64,000 nt of DNA from the NCBI GenBank assembly GCA_037952775.1, contig JBANAY010000003.1, positions 4,650,001-4,714,000 of the forward strand, given 5' to 3'. Each line of letters begins with the position of its first letter. Position 1 is the stretch's first letter. The position numbers and the translations under genes are program-made. The notes below the pieces were generated by a model. It was not told the DNA's origin. It ran no database searches and saw only the letters and a list, made by a program, of their open reading frames with translations. The DNA is from Clonostachys chloroleuca (Eukaryota; Ascomycota; Sordariomycetes; Hypocreales; Bionectriaceae). This document shows positions 34,383-45,263 of the stretch, piece after piece.

Positions 34383-35960
34383 CTAAACTGCCTTTGACTC
34401 TACAGCTGGCTTGTCGCCCACATGATCTTCATGGGTAGCAACTGTCATTTCCGTCTCCTTCTCTAATCCCACACTGACCACCGCCTTAGCATGCTGGAAG
34501 TCATCTGTGCCATCGAAGATGCCGGCAATCTCCTCCAGAGTGAAGCCACGAGTCTCGACGTATGTGAAGTAGATGAGCACCACGAATGCGGAATTGAAGA
34601 CGCACTGGACAATGTAGTATCTCCACCCAATGTTCTCAAGTGCGACGGGGTTGAGATAACTGGCCACGAAGGCAGAAGCGTTGATGCTGAACATGGTCCA
34701 TGAGAAGAAGACGCCTCTTTGCTTCGTGGTCACTACTTCAAGTGGGTAGGCGATGACCAGTGGGATCCAGCAAATCGCGGTGAAGAAGCTGAACACGAAA
34801 ATGATGACAATCAATCCTATGCCGTAACCATCCTTGGGGTCGCGTAGATACGTGGCCGTCAGCGCCGTCCAGACGATGAAGGTCACGGTCATGCCGATGG
34901 AGGAGGTAAGGAAGACAGTCCGGCGTCCGACGCGAGGGATGACGAAGGCGGCACCGACAGCGCAAACCCACTGCCAGATGTTGACGAGGCCATTGATCAA
35001 CGTCTTTTCCTTGGAACTGGTCATACCAACCTGGTCGAGGATAAGTGGAAGGTAGGTGGACACAAAGTTGCTGCCCAGGCACTGAGAGCCAATGGCGGTC
35101 CAAAAGCCAAGCCAGAGACGATGACGGTTGCCCTTGGAGCCGAGAACGGTCTTGATCCCCTCCTTGTTGAATTTGATCTGCGTCTTGTCCGCTTCTAGAC
35201 CGGCTAGAATCTCCTGAAGCTCGGCCTCGACGAGGGGAGTTCTAACGCCATTACCGTGATACTTGACCAGAATCGCTTGCGCCTCGTCGATGCGGCCCCT
35301 GGAACAGAGCCAGCGAGGACTCTCGGGGCAGAACCAGATAGTCAAGGCCTGGAAGCACGGGAGCATCAGCTGCAGAATACAAGGAAGCTTCCACGCCCAC
35401 TGCGTCTCCATGCTGAAGGTGGCAAACGTGACCCAAGAGCCGATGATCAAGCCGACAAAGATGCATGTATTATAGATCGAGGTGAGGGTCTCGCGCTGTT
35501 TCGGGTGGACGAGTTCGGCGATGAGGACGGGTGCAGCGATCTGCTGCAGGTTGCTCCCGAAGCCGAGAACCAGCTTCGCGCCGGAGAACATGCTGAACGA
35601 AGTCGCAAACGTTTCCATCAGGACCATGCCGATGACGATGAGGCCGCCGACGAACACGAGAGCTCTCCGTCCGAAGCGATCGTTGAGGGGTCCGCCGATG
35701 ATGCAGGCCACGATGCCGCCCACGGTCATGGAGGCGCCGTAGAATCCCAGTGTTGCCCCTGTGGGGTTGCCGAAGTTGTCCATGAAGACCGAGACGGCCT
35801 GCAGGCCATTGGTCATGCTGAGGTCGAAGCCCCATGCCGCGGATGTGACCATGGGCGACAGCAGGAGCAGGTACAGCCGTATCAGGCCGGGTGATTTGTA
35901 CCATGGTGGCAAGTCTTGCATGAAGCGCCGGACATCATCTTGATCTAATGCAGACGACAT
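34383..35960 (-). CDS. MFS sugar porter (hexose/disaccharide transporter)
   Basis: Intronless, 525 aa from the ATG at 35960 (an upstream in-frame TTG is ignored). Twelve hydrophobic segments. Sugar-porter signatures include GPLNDRFGRRALVFVGG in loop 2-3, PESPRWLCSRGRIDEA after TM6, and VGRRTVFLTSS in loop 8-9; the C-terminal VETRGFTLEEIAGIFDG is the usual end of the last helix. The overall pattern is that of fungal lactose/glucoside-permease-like members. The substrate is not readable. It lies beside two regulators and a GH78 rhamnosidase, so rhamnose or a rhamnoside is a reasonable hypothesis. Divergent from the regulator at 36809. Confidence 0.9.
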   Translation of the reverse strand: MSSALDQDDVRRFMQDLPPWYKSPGLIRLYLLLLSPMVTSAAWGFDLSMTNGLQAVSVFMDNFGNPTGATLGFYGASMTVGGIVACIIGGPLNDRFGRRALVFVGGLIVIGMVLMETFATSFSMFSGAKLVLGFGSNLQQIAAPVLIAELVHPKQRETLTSIYNTCIFVGLIIGSWVTFATFSMETQWAWKLPCILQLMLPCFQALTIWFCPESPRWLCSRGRIDEAQAILVKYHGNGVRTPLVEAELQEILAGLEADKTQIKFNKEGIKTVLGSKGNRHRLWLGFWTAIGSQCLGSNFVSTYLPLILDQVGMTSSKEKTLINGLVNIWQWVCAVGAAFVIPRVGRRTVFLTSSIGMTVTFIVWTALTATYLRDPKDGYGIGLIVIIFVFSFFTAICWIPLVIAYPLEVVTTKQRGVFFSWTMFSINASAFVASYLNPVALENIGWRYYIVQCVFNSAFVVLIYFTYVETRGFTLEEIAGIFDGTDDFQHAKAVVSVGLEKETEMTVATHEDHVGDKPAVESKAV

Positions 35961-36808
35961 GGTGGAGGGTGAGAACAATGGGAAAGGGAATAGGGGAGAT
36001 CGTATGCCTAGAGTCGATGGTTGAGATGGCAGGACGAGATTACGAGGATATCGACTGGGTTTGGATGCCTAGATATACCGTGATGGTATCACGTATACTC
36101 AGCCAGTTTGGGACCGAGGTGGAAGAGACTGTTGTCGGCGTATTTCGAGCCGAGACACGAGTCTAGACCAATACATGATACGATGAACAACGAGAGTCAC
36201 TCTTCAGCAGCCTCAGATTTCCAATTTTCAGAAGTGAGGAATACCCCAGATTGGGGAAAGGGGATGGCCTCGGGTGTCATGACTGGGGAAGCTGGGTCTG
36301 ATGCTATCACACACCCACCTCCAAGCGTTGCCGGATGGAGTTTCGAGAGAGAATTTTATGCCCTATGGGCCTACACTCCAATCAAGATGACGCCAAAGTG
36401 GAACTCGGGGGCCTCCCCCGATGCCAAGACTGCAAGTAACTCCGTTCTTTTGCACGAGTTGCTCCGCTCCGCAATTTGGAGCTGGGACTTGATTTCTCGG
36501 ATATCACCAGACTGACAGGGATGCTTCTGCCATTCACACTCGACCGAGCCGTCACACCCAAGCTCATGATGAGGTAGATGCTCCGAGCGAGGGCATGACC
36601 TTCTCGGCTAAGCGCGGGCATCATGGCGGTTGATGGCGAGTCAGAGTCAGAGTCTGGTGCCGGGATGCCGGAAAACCCCCTGTCATTCAGCCCAAGGTAT
36701 TTGCTACCCTAGGTGTATTGTGATGTTATCGCGAACCTAAAGGGGGATCTTTCATAGATTCATCGACCAGAACTAACGCTCTGCTAATGGAACAGACCGG
36801 CAAGACAC
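35961..36808. promoter_or_regulatory. Divergent region between sugar porter and regulator
   Basis: About 850 bp between opposite starts. It may also contain a first coding exon of the plus-strand regulator (36623-36696, followed by an apparent 99-nt intron ending at 36795), which is in phase with the main frame. No zinc-cluster exon was found. Confidence 0.4.
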
Positions 36809-38889
36809 ATGGTGCGCACAAATTCGCAGTTGCCAAGGGGGCATTCGACAACAAACGTCCATCAAGATCAAATCCCGGATATTCTAGCTCGGCTCTCTCA
36901 TGTAGAGCGCATCCTGAACCTAGATATCAATGAATCTCAGCATCGCGGTCACCGCAATAGAGATGCAGTCGCAGACATAGCCGCCCTTCGCTCCCTTCTC
37001 GCTCCAGGGATGCATGGGAGTCCCAGAGACCGGGACCCATCCGGCGAGATGAGCCTCTCCCCAGGCGAGAGCGCTCCTTTATACAGCCATCGAGACACCC
37101 AGACTCACGATGATGTGATGGGCTCACTCTCATTAAGGCGAGATCTATCGCATCCGGAAAACCCTCCATTTGGTACCTGGTGGACGTACACTGTCGAAGA
37201 GACGCTCTTATGGCCAATCTTGAATTATAAAGGCAATATAAACAATTGTCTGGATGTCATTTTGGGAGATTTTGATGATGAACCGGGAAATGAAGACACC
37301 GGTGCTGGCCATGGCACTGAGGACAACGCTGGTCCATACATGAGGGAAAGACAGAAGCAGTCCTTCTCTTCAGGAATTACTCTTGGACTGGATGATGGTG
37401 CTATCATCTCGGAATTGGTCGAAAGTTTTTTGAAAAATATTCACACCAAGTTTCCCATTCTCGAACCTCAAGAGCTGCGAGAGCGAGGAGAAAACCTCAT
37501 GGAAAACGGTCTTGGCTGGGATGGAGAAACCTGTCAAGTTGTGAGTTTAGAAATGGATCATGTCGCCGGAGTGTTACATATTACAGTACTAACAGATAAC
37601 GCATTGGACAGCTACTCGCCTGCGCTCTTGGCGCCATTTCATGTCCGTGGGATGTTGCCGATTTAGAAAACTACGACCGAATAAAACCTTCAAGAGAACG
37701 ATTGTCTCTTGCCAATGAGTACTTCTCGGCTGGTCAAAAGCGGCTGGGTGCCCTGTTGACACAATCTTCGATAATTGCTGTTCAGTGCATATTCATGGCT
37801 GGCCTCTTTCTCATGCATCAGCAAAAGCCTGTGGCAGGGTGGAGATTATTGAATGTGGCTTCTATTGCCTGCCGAACCTATATCTCAAAGAGAATGGCAC
37901 GAGAGAGCAGGAATGGACAATCAAGCAGATCGAGGAGCATGGAACAACGTCTTTGTTGGAGCTGCTTCAAAACTGAACGGTAAGGTATCAGCCCACTACT
38001 AGTACGAAGAGGAACTGACATTTGTGCCCCTCAAAGCGAAGTAGCATGTGAGTTTGGAATGGAGACATCGGGCCTGAATGTCATTGCATATTCGACGTCA
38101 CTGCCAACTCCGCCCAACGGCTTCAGCAACTCCGAAATGGAAGACTCTACAGCACGCCGGACTGTGAGCCCAAATGCGACAACCGCAACCTCGACGATAC
38201 GTGAGACTTACCAAGACAAGTCGTGGTACTATTTTCTCACCGATATCATGCTCTGCAAGCTTGAGATGCGCATCGACAACTACTGTCAAGACAAGAGAAG
38301 AGAGGCCTATCACTTCGCCGGAGGATCGCCTGAGGTCTTCTTTCGGAGCATGACCGAGGCACTGCAGGAGTTCAGATACCAGCTCTCATCATACTACAAC
38401 TCCCTGCCCCCGCTTATGCAATTTCCCATGGGCGGGTTGCTCCCCTGCGAGGATGAGGCCTTGAATCAGCTTCGCTGGCGCATTTATTGTGTCCAACATG
38501 ATATTTATATCCCTGCGCTGTACATCCTACTCCACAACGATGTGTCTGGATGGTCGCATAACCTCGTCAATGATTTAATAGACCTGGCTAACGAATGCCT
38601 CAAGTTGGATGTGATCTTTCTCAAGACCGCAGTCACTCCTCATAGACAGTACAACACCTGGCTATGGTTGAGAAAGGGAGTTCGAAGCGCCTTGATTCTC
38701 ATCGCCTCACGGCGACTGAAGGCCCAGCGTAGGCCTGGGTTAGAGAGGCTAGAAGTCCCAGATGATGCGACGTGCGCGGATGGAGCGCAGAGACTGATTC
38801 AAGGCTTGAGATATTGGTCGGTCGAGTCAAGCGATTGCAAAGAATATTTAGCATTACTTTATGAGCTCCATTCAGAGTTCCGGGTATAG
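36809..38889 (+). CDS. Fungal-specific transcription factor domain protein lacking a visible zinc cluster
   Basis: Three exons: 36809-37540, 37612-37979 and 38037-38889, giving 650 aa. The first intron has a TACTAAC branch site (about 37587) and the second is 57 nt; all phases close. The body matches the PF04082-type middle homology region: a leucine-rich LARLSHVERILNL start, HTKFPILEP, then LACALGAISCPW, GWRLLNVASIACRTY and LCWSCFKTEREVACEF. No CxxC...C cluster was seen in any frame up to 850 bp upstream. An in-phase extra exon at 36623-36696 is possible but also lacks cysteines. It may be a co-regulator, or its DNA-binding exon may be lost. The stop codon abuts that of the next, convergent regulator. 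Confidence 0.82.
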
Positions 38890-40947
38890 TTAGAAGACAT
38901 TTCGAGAAAATACAGCAGAATTGTTGCAAAGAGTGGTGTAGAGATCCCGCAAAAGATCAGCATGTACGATGCCCAACCCCGGTGCCTCTGGATTATTATT
39001 TCTTAGCCAGTTCCCCAACATCAGAATGCAGTCTTCCTCGTCCGATCCCCACTGCACTGATCGACTGTTTGGAGACTCCGAGTTGCCCGTGTATTGTATT
39101 GATGCGATGAGCATTAGCCCTAGGCTCAAACACGTCTGTATCTTCAACCAGCCCATATCAAGTACGATCACTCGTGATGTCTGTGCATTTGAATCTTCAA
39201 GGCTGAGAAACAATCTAAGCCGGCTCACGACAAGGTTGCGATGCTGTAGCATCATGGAGTGAAATTGGGTAATGTAGTATTGCTGCACCACATCCGAAAG
39301 ACCCTGTTGATAGTTAGATGACCCCTGGGCCATAGACAGCTGCAAGGACGGCAGCCTTTGTAGGTTTAAATAGAGCGAGGGGCGTAGAACGAGCTCTCGG
39401 GCCTCCAGATACTGCCACTGTAGCAGGTTGCTCTGTGCCTCGAATTCTGATCGTTCGTCAGGTGTTTCTGAAGAAGCTGTAAGAGGGTCTGCTAATAAAG
39501 ATTTGAGGTTATCAGGCAGCCTTGTGTACCAATCATCGAGCGATTGACCTGTTGAAAGTAAATTTTGGTGGAGTGTGCCCAGTTCTTGGGCAGACATCTC
39601 ACTACTGACCATTTTGGAGGCATCCACTATGCTTTGGCGGATTGATAGGAGAGATATCAGTGATTCAGTAATTGTAAAATGTATCTGGAGACTTTTGTTT
39701 CCGTTTTGTGGATTGTAAGAGGTGAAAGTAGGCAAAAATGTCAATTCGCACTGTAGTCGGCTGGAGAGCCAGAGAAACACGATGATAAGCAAGAGTCTTT
39801 AATAGATGGTTGGGCACAAGCTACAAAATAAACTCACGACAGCAAACTGATACATATGTGCCGGATGTTGCCGCATAGTTCTTCCTGTTGCCGTCCGTGG
39901 CTGGCTCCCTCGCCAATAGAAGCATCGTGACTGGGGGGTGTTGTGTCAATGGCAAGTAATAAGCCGTTGAGCATCTTAAAAGCTGCAGTAGGTTCCGATA
40001 CATGTATATACCATACGCTGACTGCTCAGTCAGAAAGCGGTTCAAAAACGAATGAAGGGGAGGTCCATACGCTGCGAGAAGCTGGCATTGAGCCGCTACC
40101 ATTCCAGACCCTTCCAAAGCCCAGGCGAGCCGTTTCTTTGCCATGTTCCAATATCTCAATGCCATGCTGATTGTGGATGACACATGCTGAGGGAAGGCTG
40201 AAGTCGGTCTCAACATACTTGCCAGAGCTGCAACTATCAATACCAAGCAAGCCTCCACATTCCACATGTCTCCATATTCTCCGATATGCAGAATATATCG
40301 GCGAAGATCTGCCGGGTTTAAAACAGGGATGGCAGGTAAGAAGCCAGCTTGGAAGATGTCTGCCAGCTTGAGTAGACTTTCTGGAGCACAAGTGGCACTT
40401 TCCCTCCCAGTTGCTTGGGACAAGGGGCGTTGATCTGGGTGGTCACTCAGGGCTTGCTTGTAGCGTATCAGAGGCCCTCTTTCGCCTTGTATGTTGAATA
40501 TCTGCCATTCAAGAATGGAGAATAGGCCTACTATTGGGCTACGGCCTGTGGGAATGCAATCGGGGCCAGGATTCAACCCTTGGACAGGAGGGTGAGTTAC
40601 ACCCAGGACGGAATTGATAGGCAGGGCCGGAGGTATGGGGATGTTGTCAATGGCATCCAGTATTCTTGCACCCCATTCATCGAGGTTCGAAGATGAGCTG
40701 TTGGACAACAGGGTGTTGGTTAGCAAACTGACTTCATGTATTACCGCTAGAGAGAGAATTCTCACGTAGAGACCACACTGGGGCCATATTCGCAAGGTAC
40801 GCCCGCCTTGGAGCAATACGTGCACGTTGGCTGATGGCCGCTGCAACGAGTCTTGCGATCACGACATGCTCGGCAAGCTATGGCCGTCCGCAAGGGCGAC
40901 GAGGAGTCTCCACTGACTCGATGACGCTTGTTGCTGCCACTGCTCAT
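38890..40947 (-). CDS. Zn2Cys6 transcription factor
   Basis: Four exons: 40947-40766, 40697-40071, 40017-39838 and 39796-38890, with introns of 41-69 nt, giving 631 aa. The N-terminus has a canonical binuclear cluster beginning ACRACRDRKTRC, followed by CTYC and the final Cys in GVPC. Splicing at 40071/40017 replaces a nonsense tail by a good middle-homology segment (AAVWYIHVSEPTAAFKMLNG). The C-terminal exon carries ESLISLLSIRQSIVDASKM and LNLQRLP. The gene is divergent from the GH78 rhamnosidase, with about 690 bp between starts, an arrangement common for pathway regulators in fungi; control of rhamnosidase or the terpene cluster is a hypothesis. Confidence 0.88.
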
Positions 40948-41638
40948 TGTCGCCAAGCCAGCAAGCCCGGGCTATTTCTCAAATGATTGCTCTATCCCTA
41001 GCTGTCGGATGGAGGAGTATTCTGCTCAGCTGGCGGATGAAAGGACGTGTCCGAGGACTCATCGGGAAGGCCCCGAGGCAGTTCATTGTCCAAAGATTTG
41101 GATATTTATCGGCCCTCCCCCGACGCCAGGTTAGTCGGCACTAAAGATCTGAAGATCCTTCTTGCTCGTCTGGTGGATACTGGAGTCACCTGATAGCTTT
41201 TCAAACGGAGTTTTCCGATCGGCTCTCCCCCGAAGCCTGAGTAGAGCTTCCATCCCATTTATGGGGAAATTGCTTCCTCCACTAACGCCATCTTTGTTAG
41301 CATCTGGAGTCAAGGCTGGGCAATATCCATCGATGAGAGCATTAAGCGCAAGAGTCCAACCATGGGTTCTCCCCTTTATCATCTGAGTCATTATCAGCCC
41401 CGTTATTGCCATTGCCATCTGATTTAGTATATCTCGGAGCAATCCTCGACCGAGGTACGGGGTCAAATTAGACCATGCTGCCTCTATTTAGAGCTGGTCA
41501 AAGAGCTCATGGAAATACTGGAGGCTGCGTGAGAACAAATGTAATATTCTCGTCTCGACACATTGAAAAGCAAGATTTCCCCTAAAAGCACAAATATAGC
41601 TTTGTTCAGATATACTCTTTCATTGACTCCCCGTAATC
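40948..41638. promoter_or_regulatory. Divergent promoter region, regulator / rhamnosidase
   Basis: About 690 bp separating the start of the Zn2Cys6 gene (minus) and the GH78 gene (plus). No coding frame of quality. No specific operator could be named. Confidence 0.4.
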
Positions 41639-44414
41639 ATGGGACCTCCTCGCATCGACAGAGTGCAGTTTGAACACCACCGAAATGCCATAGGAATAGG
41701 AGAATCGACTCCACGCATCTCCTGGCGTTTTGCAGGCGAGAATGTGGTGGATTGGACCCAACAGTCGTATGAGATTGAAGTTGTACGCGTAGGAGCTTCA
41801 TCACCTGAGCTCTATTCGGTTCAGTCCAACGATTCAGTCCTGGTGCCTTGGCCTAGCAGCCCATTATCGTCTGGCCAATCCGCCTCGGTGCGTGTCAGAG
41901 CTACCGGACGCTCACCTCATCATAAAGAGCCAACCAAATGGTCTGATGTAGCTGCCGTCGAAACTGGAATTCTGGATCGCAATGGATGGACCTGCTCGCT
42001 TATTTCGAGCCCACAGGAGATCGATATCTCACTCCCCAGACAGCCTGTTCTTTTCCGGAAGCTATTCGAGTTGAATCAAAGTACAATATACAAGGCCAGA
42101 CTGTATGCGACTGCGCAAGGTGTGTACGAAGCAAGCATCAATGGCCAACGTGTCGGCGACCATGTCTTGGCTCCGGGATGGACCTCGTACAAACACCACC
42201 TCACATATCAGACCTTTGATGTCACGGACCTTCTGCGTTCTGGGAAGAATGTGATCTCAGCGCAGGTATCTGAGGGGTGGTTTTGTGGCCGTCTTGGTTT
42301 CTTGGGAGGTTCACGAAACATCTGGGGCGAGCGGATGGGCCTCGTAGCAATGTTGGTCGTCGAGGCCATGGATGGCACTAGAACTGTCATCAACACTGAC
42401 AAAGGGTGGAAGTGCGACACGGGGAGCATAATCACATCGGAGATATATGATGGCGAGGTCTGTGACCTGTCGAAAGAGCCTGTTGGCTGGCATGGGATAG
42501 ACTTCGATGATGAGTCGTGGGACTCGGCCAAGGTCGCAGGTCTCCCTGGGGCTGAGCTCAGGGCACCTGATGGGCCACCCGTTCGTGTGACGGAAACTAT
42601 AGGTGCGAAGTCAGCCATTACAACCCCAAAAGGCAAGATCGTTGTTGATTTCGGACAAAACATTGTTGGCTGGGTCCGAATCCGCATCCCTGGCGGTGAG
42701 AAGGGGCAGGAGGTGACTCTGCAGTTCGCCGAAGAACTTGAAGATGGCGAGGTGGCCACGCGACCATTGAGAAATTGCAAGGCCAGGGACACAATCGTTC
42801 TCTCAGGCAGAGAGAATGACTATGTCTGGGAACCCAAGTTTACATTTCACGGATTTCGCTATGTCCAGGTGGACGGATTATATAGCCGAGTCGAGGATCT
42901 CGAACTGGGGTCATTGACCGGCGTTATTGCTCACACTGACATGGAGCAGACTGGATGGTTTGAATGTTCCAATCCCCTGCTAAACCAACTACACCGTAAG
43001 GTCTCCCCAGACTTACACCCTCATACTTTAAAAGTGTAAATCGCTGACGATGAAATCATGCTAACTAGAAAACGTCAGATGGGGAATGAGAGGTAACTTC
43101 TTCAGCATCCCCATGGACTGTCCGCAGCGCGACGAACGTCTTGGCTGGACTGGAGACATCCATGTATTCAGCCCTACAGCTCACTATTTATACGATACGT
43201 CTGGTATGCTCCGTGGGTGGTTGCGCGATCTTGCGGCGGAGCAGATCAAGGATCACGGTAGCGCTCCTCCGTTCTTCTGCCCAGATGTCCCGGTCGATGA
43301 CGTTCGATACCCAACCGCCATATGGGGCGACGTTCTTGTTGGGCTTCCGTGGAGCCTTTTTACATCTTTCTCTGATAAGGATATTCTGAGCCAACAACTC
43401 GAGAGTATGGAGAAGTGGCTGGGCGAGGGAATCCCTCGTGATCAGACAACTGGCCTCTGGGATGAAGATTCGTATCAGTTTGGAGACTGGCTCGACCCGC
43501 TGGCACCGTCTGATGATCCTGGAAACTCTGTCACTGACACGCAGCTCGTGGCGAATGCATATCTCGTGCATATCACGTCGCTTATGCACAAAATATCTCT
43601 GGCCCTTGGACTCCAAGAACGAGCGGCTTACTACAAGAAGTCCTGGGCCCAGGTCAGGGCCTCATTCCAAAGCCGATATATCTCAACGGTGGGGAGGGTT
43701 GTCGGAGATACCCAGACAGCGCTTGCTCTGTGCATTCATTTTCAGTTGTTCGAGACGTCTCAGCAAGAGAGAGTCGCCGCTTCGAGATTGAAACATCTCA
43801 TTCTTCGCAGCTCGAGGTTCAAGATTGCAACCGGTTTCGCTGGTACGCCTGTCATGGGCCACGCGCTTTCAAGAGTTGGCGAATCACAACTGTTCTACCG
43901 GATGCTTTATCATCGAAAGGCACCCAGCTGGCTCTACCAGGTAACCATGGGCGCTACAACTGTCTGGGAGCGCTGGGACAGCAAGCTTCCCGACGGCAGT
44001 ATCAACCCGGGCGAGATGACCAGTTTCAATCATTACGCCCTTGGGTCCGTAGCAGATTGGATGCATCGTAATATCGCCGGTCTGGCACCGGTGGACCCGG
44101 GATGGAAAACATTCGTTGTTGCTCCTGTTCCTGGCGGCGATCTGACAAGCGCAAGTGGCAAGTTCTTGAGTCCGTATGGACTCATCTCTGTTGAGTGGAC
44201 TCTGGAGGCAAAAGGCACTAGGTTCTCCTTGACTGTCAAGGTACCTCCCAATTCAAAAGCAGAAATTGAGCTACCCGGTCAGAGTAAGGAAGAGGATAGC
44301 CCCCAAACTGTCACTTCAGGCACATATCACTTTGTGGTCAACTACCAAGCACCCAAGTGGCCTCCGCTGCCAATCTATCCCCAGTTCTACCCCCATGATG
44401 ATGACGAACCATGA
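41639..44414 (+). CDS. Alpha-L-rhamnosidase, GH78, intracellular type
   Basis: Hydrolyses terminal alpha-L-rhamnose from glycosides. Two exons, 41639-42995 and 43069-44414, with a 73-nt intron (GTAAGG, CTAAC branch, TAG), giving 900 aa. No signal peptide at the start (MGPPRIDRVQFEHHRNAIGI), so cytosolic. Domains in order: N-terminal beta domain, a carbohydrate-binding jelly roll with ATAQGVYEASINGQRVGDH and APGWTSY, a second with IVVDFGQNIVGWVRI, then the (alpha/alpha)6 barrel with the hallmark FFSIPMDCPQRDERLGWTGD (residues about 463-482, including the proposed acid/base acidic pair) and ATTVWERWDS. A C-terminal beta-domain follows. The gene is intact and full length for the family. Confidence 0.95.
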
Positions 44415-45263
44415 AGATAGAAATGTAAATAGAAGCTAAAAAGACTATAGAAATTTATCACCACATTGTTGGATTTTCCTGTCGAATCCATTGTCAATGA
44501 TGAGTGCCTGGGTTGATATTTATGGCCAGCCAGCCCGTAATCTCATCAAGATTAAGGCTCTGCTCTAATCTCAAGAAGTGTCTGTTGTCAATCAGGTATT
44601 GGCCGTAGCCTCTCAGATCCCAACTCGTCGGCTAACCTACACTTGTAACATACTTCACAGGGTTGAGTTCATGCGTACTGATCAGACGATGATGCGGTGT
44701 ATACATGCCCGGTGATCCAGGCTCATATGACTCATTATGCTGATACATTCCACTTATCATGTATCAAAAATGAATTTTTGGAACTAAAGAAGATCGGCAG
44801 ACTAGGTGACTCCTTTAGACCTTATCATGGTTGGAATGGGCATAAGATGCTACTATCATTCGCTGCGAACCTTGGTAATGATCTTTAGCCTGAGCCGTCG
44901 TGGCTATGGCCAGGCGAGGGATATCCCTTGAATGGTCGGGACTTGAGGGAATGTGACGTTGTTTGCTTGCAGGGTTTTCATCCGTCTTCCGGATTTGAAA
45001 CATGTCCAAGTCGACGAGGATGGCAAGCCTGGAATTCAATATTGGCTATCAAATTCCCATTAAGTGAGGTAATCTGTACCATTACATATCTAGCAGTTTA
45101 TTGACCGCAAACAGAGGGATCTGTGGTGCTCTCAGCTTAGAGTAAAGTCTTGGATTGTTGACCACATGCCATCGTACATGAATTGAACGAAATAACAATA
45201 ATTTATAAAGCAGAAAGGATCGCTAAACCATGCTGTGACCAATGAGACAGCAGGTCACTTGCT
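44415..45263. other. Intergenic region upstream of the terpene cyclase
   Basis: About 850 bp holding the GH78 3' end and the terpene cyclase promoter. No gene seen. Confidence 0.5.

Noticed and set aside
35256..35894. 212-codon plus-strand frame inside the sugar porter
   Set aside because: Shadow of the intronless transporter; the composition is charged and antisense-like with no domain.
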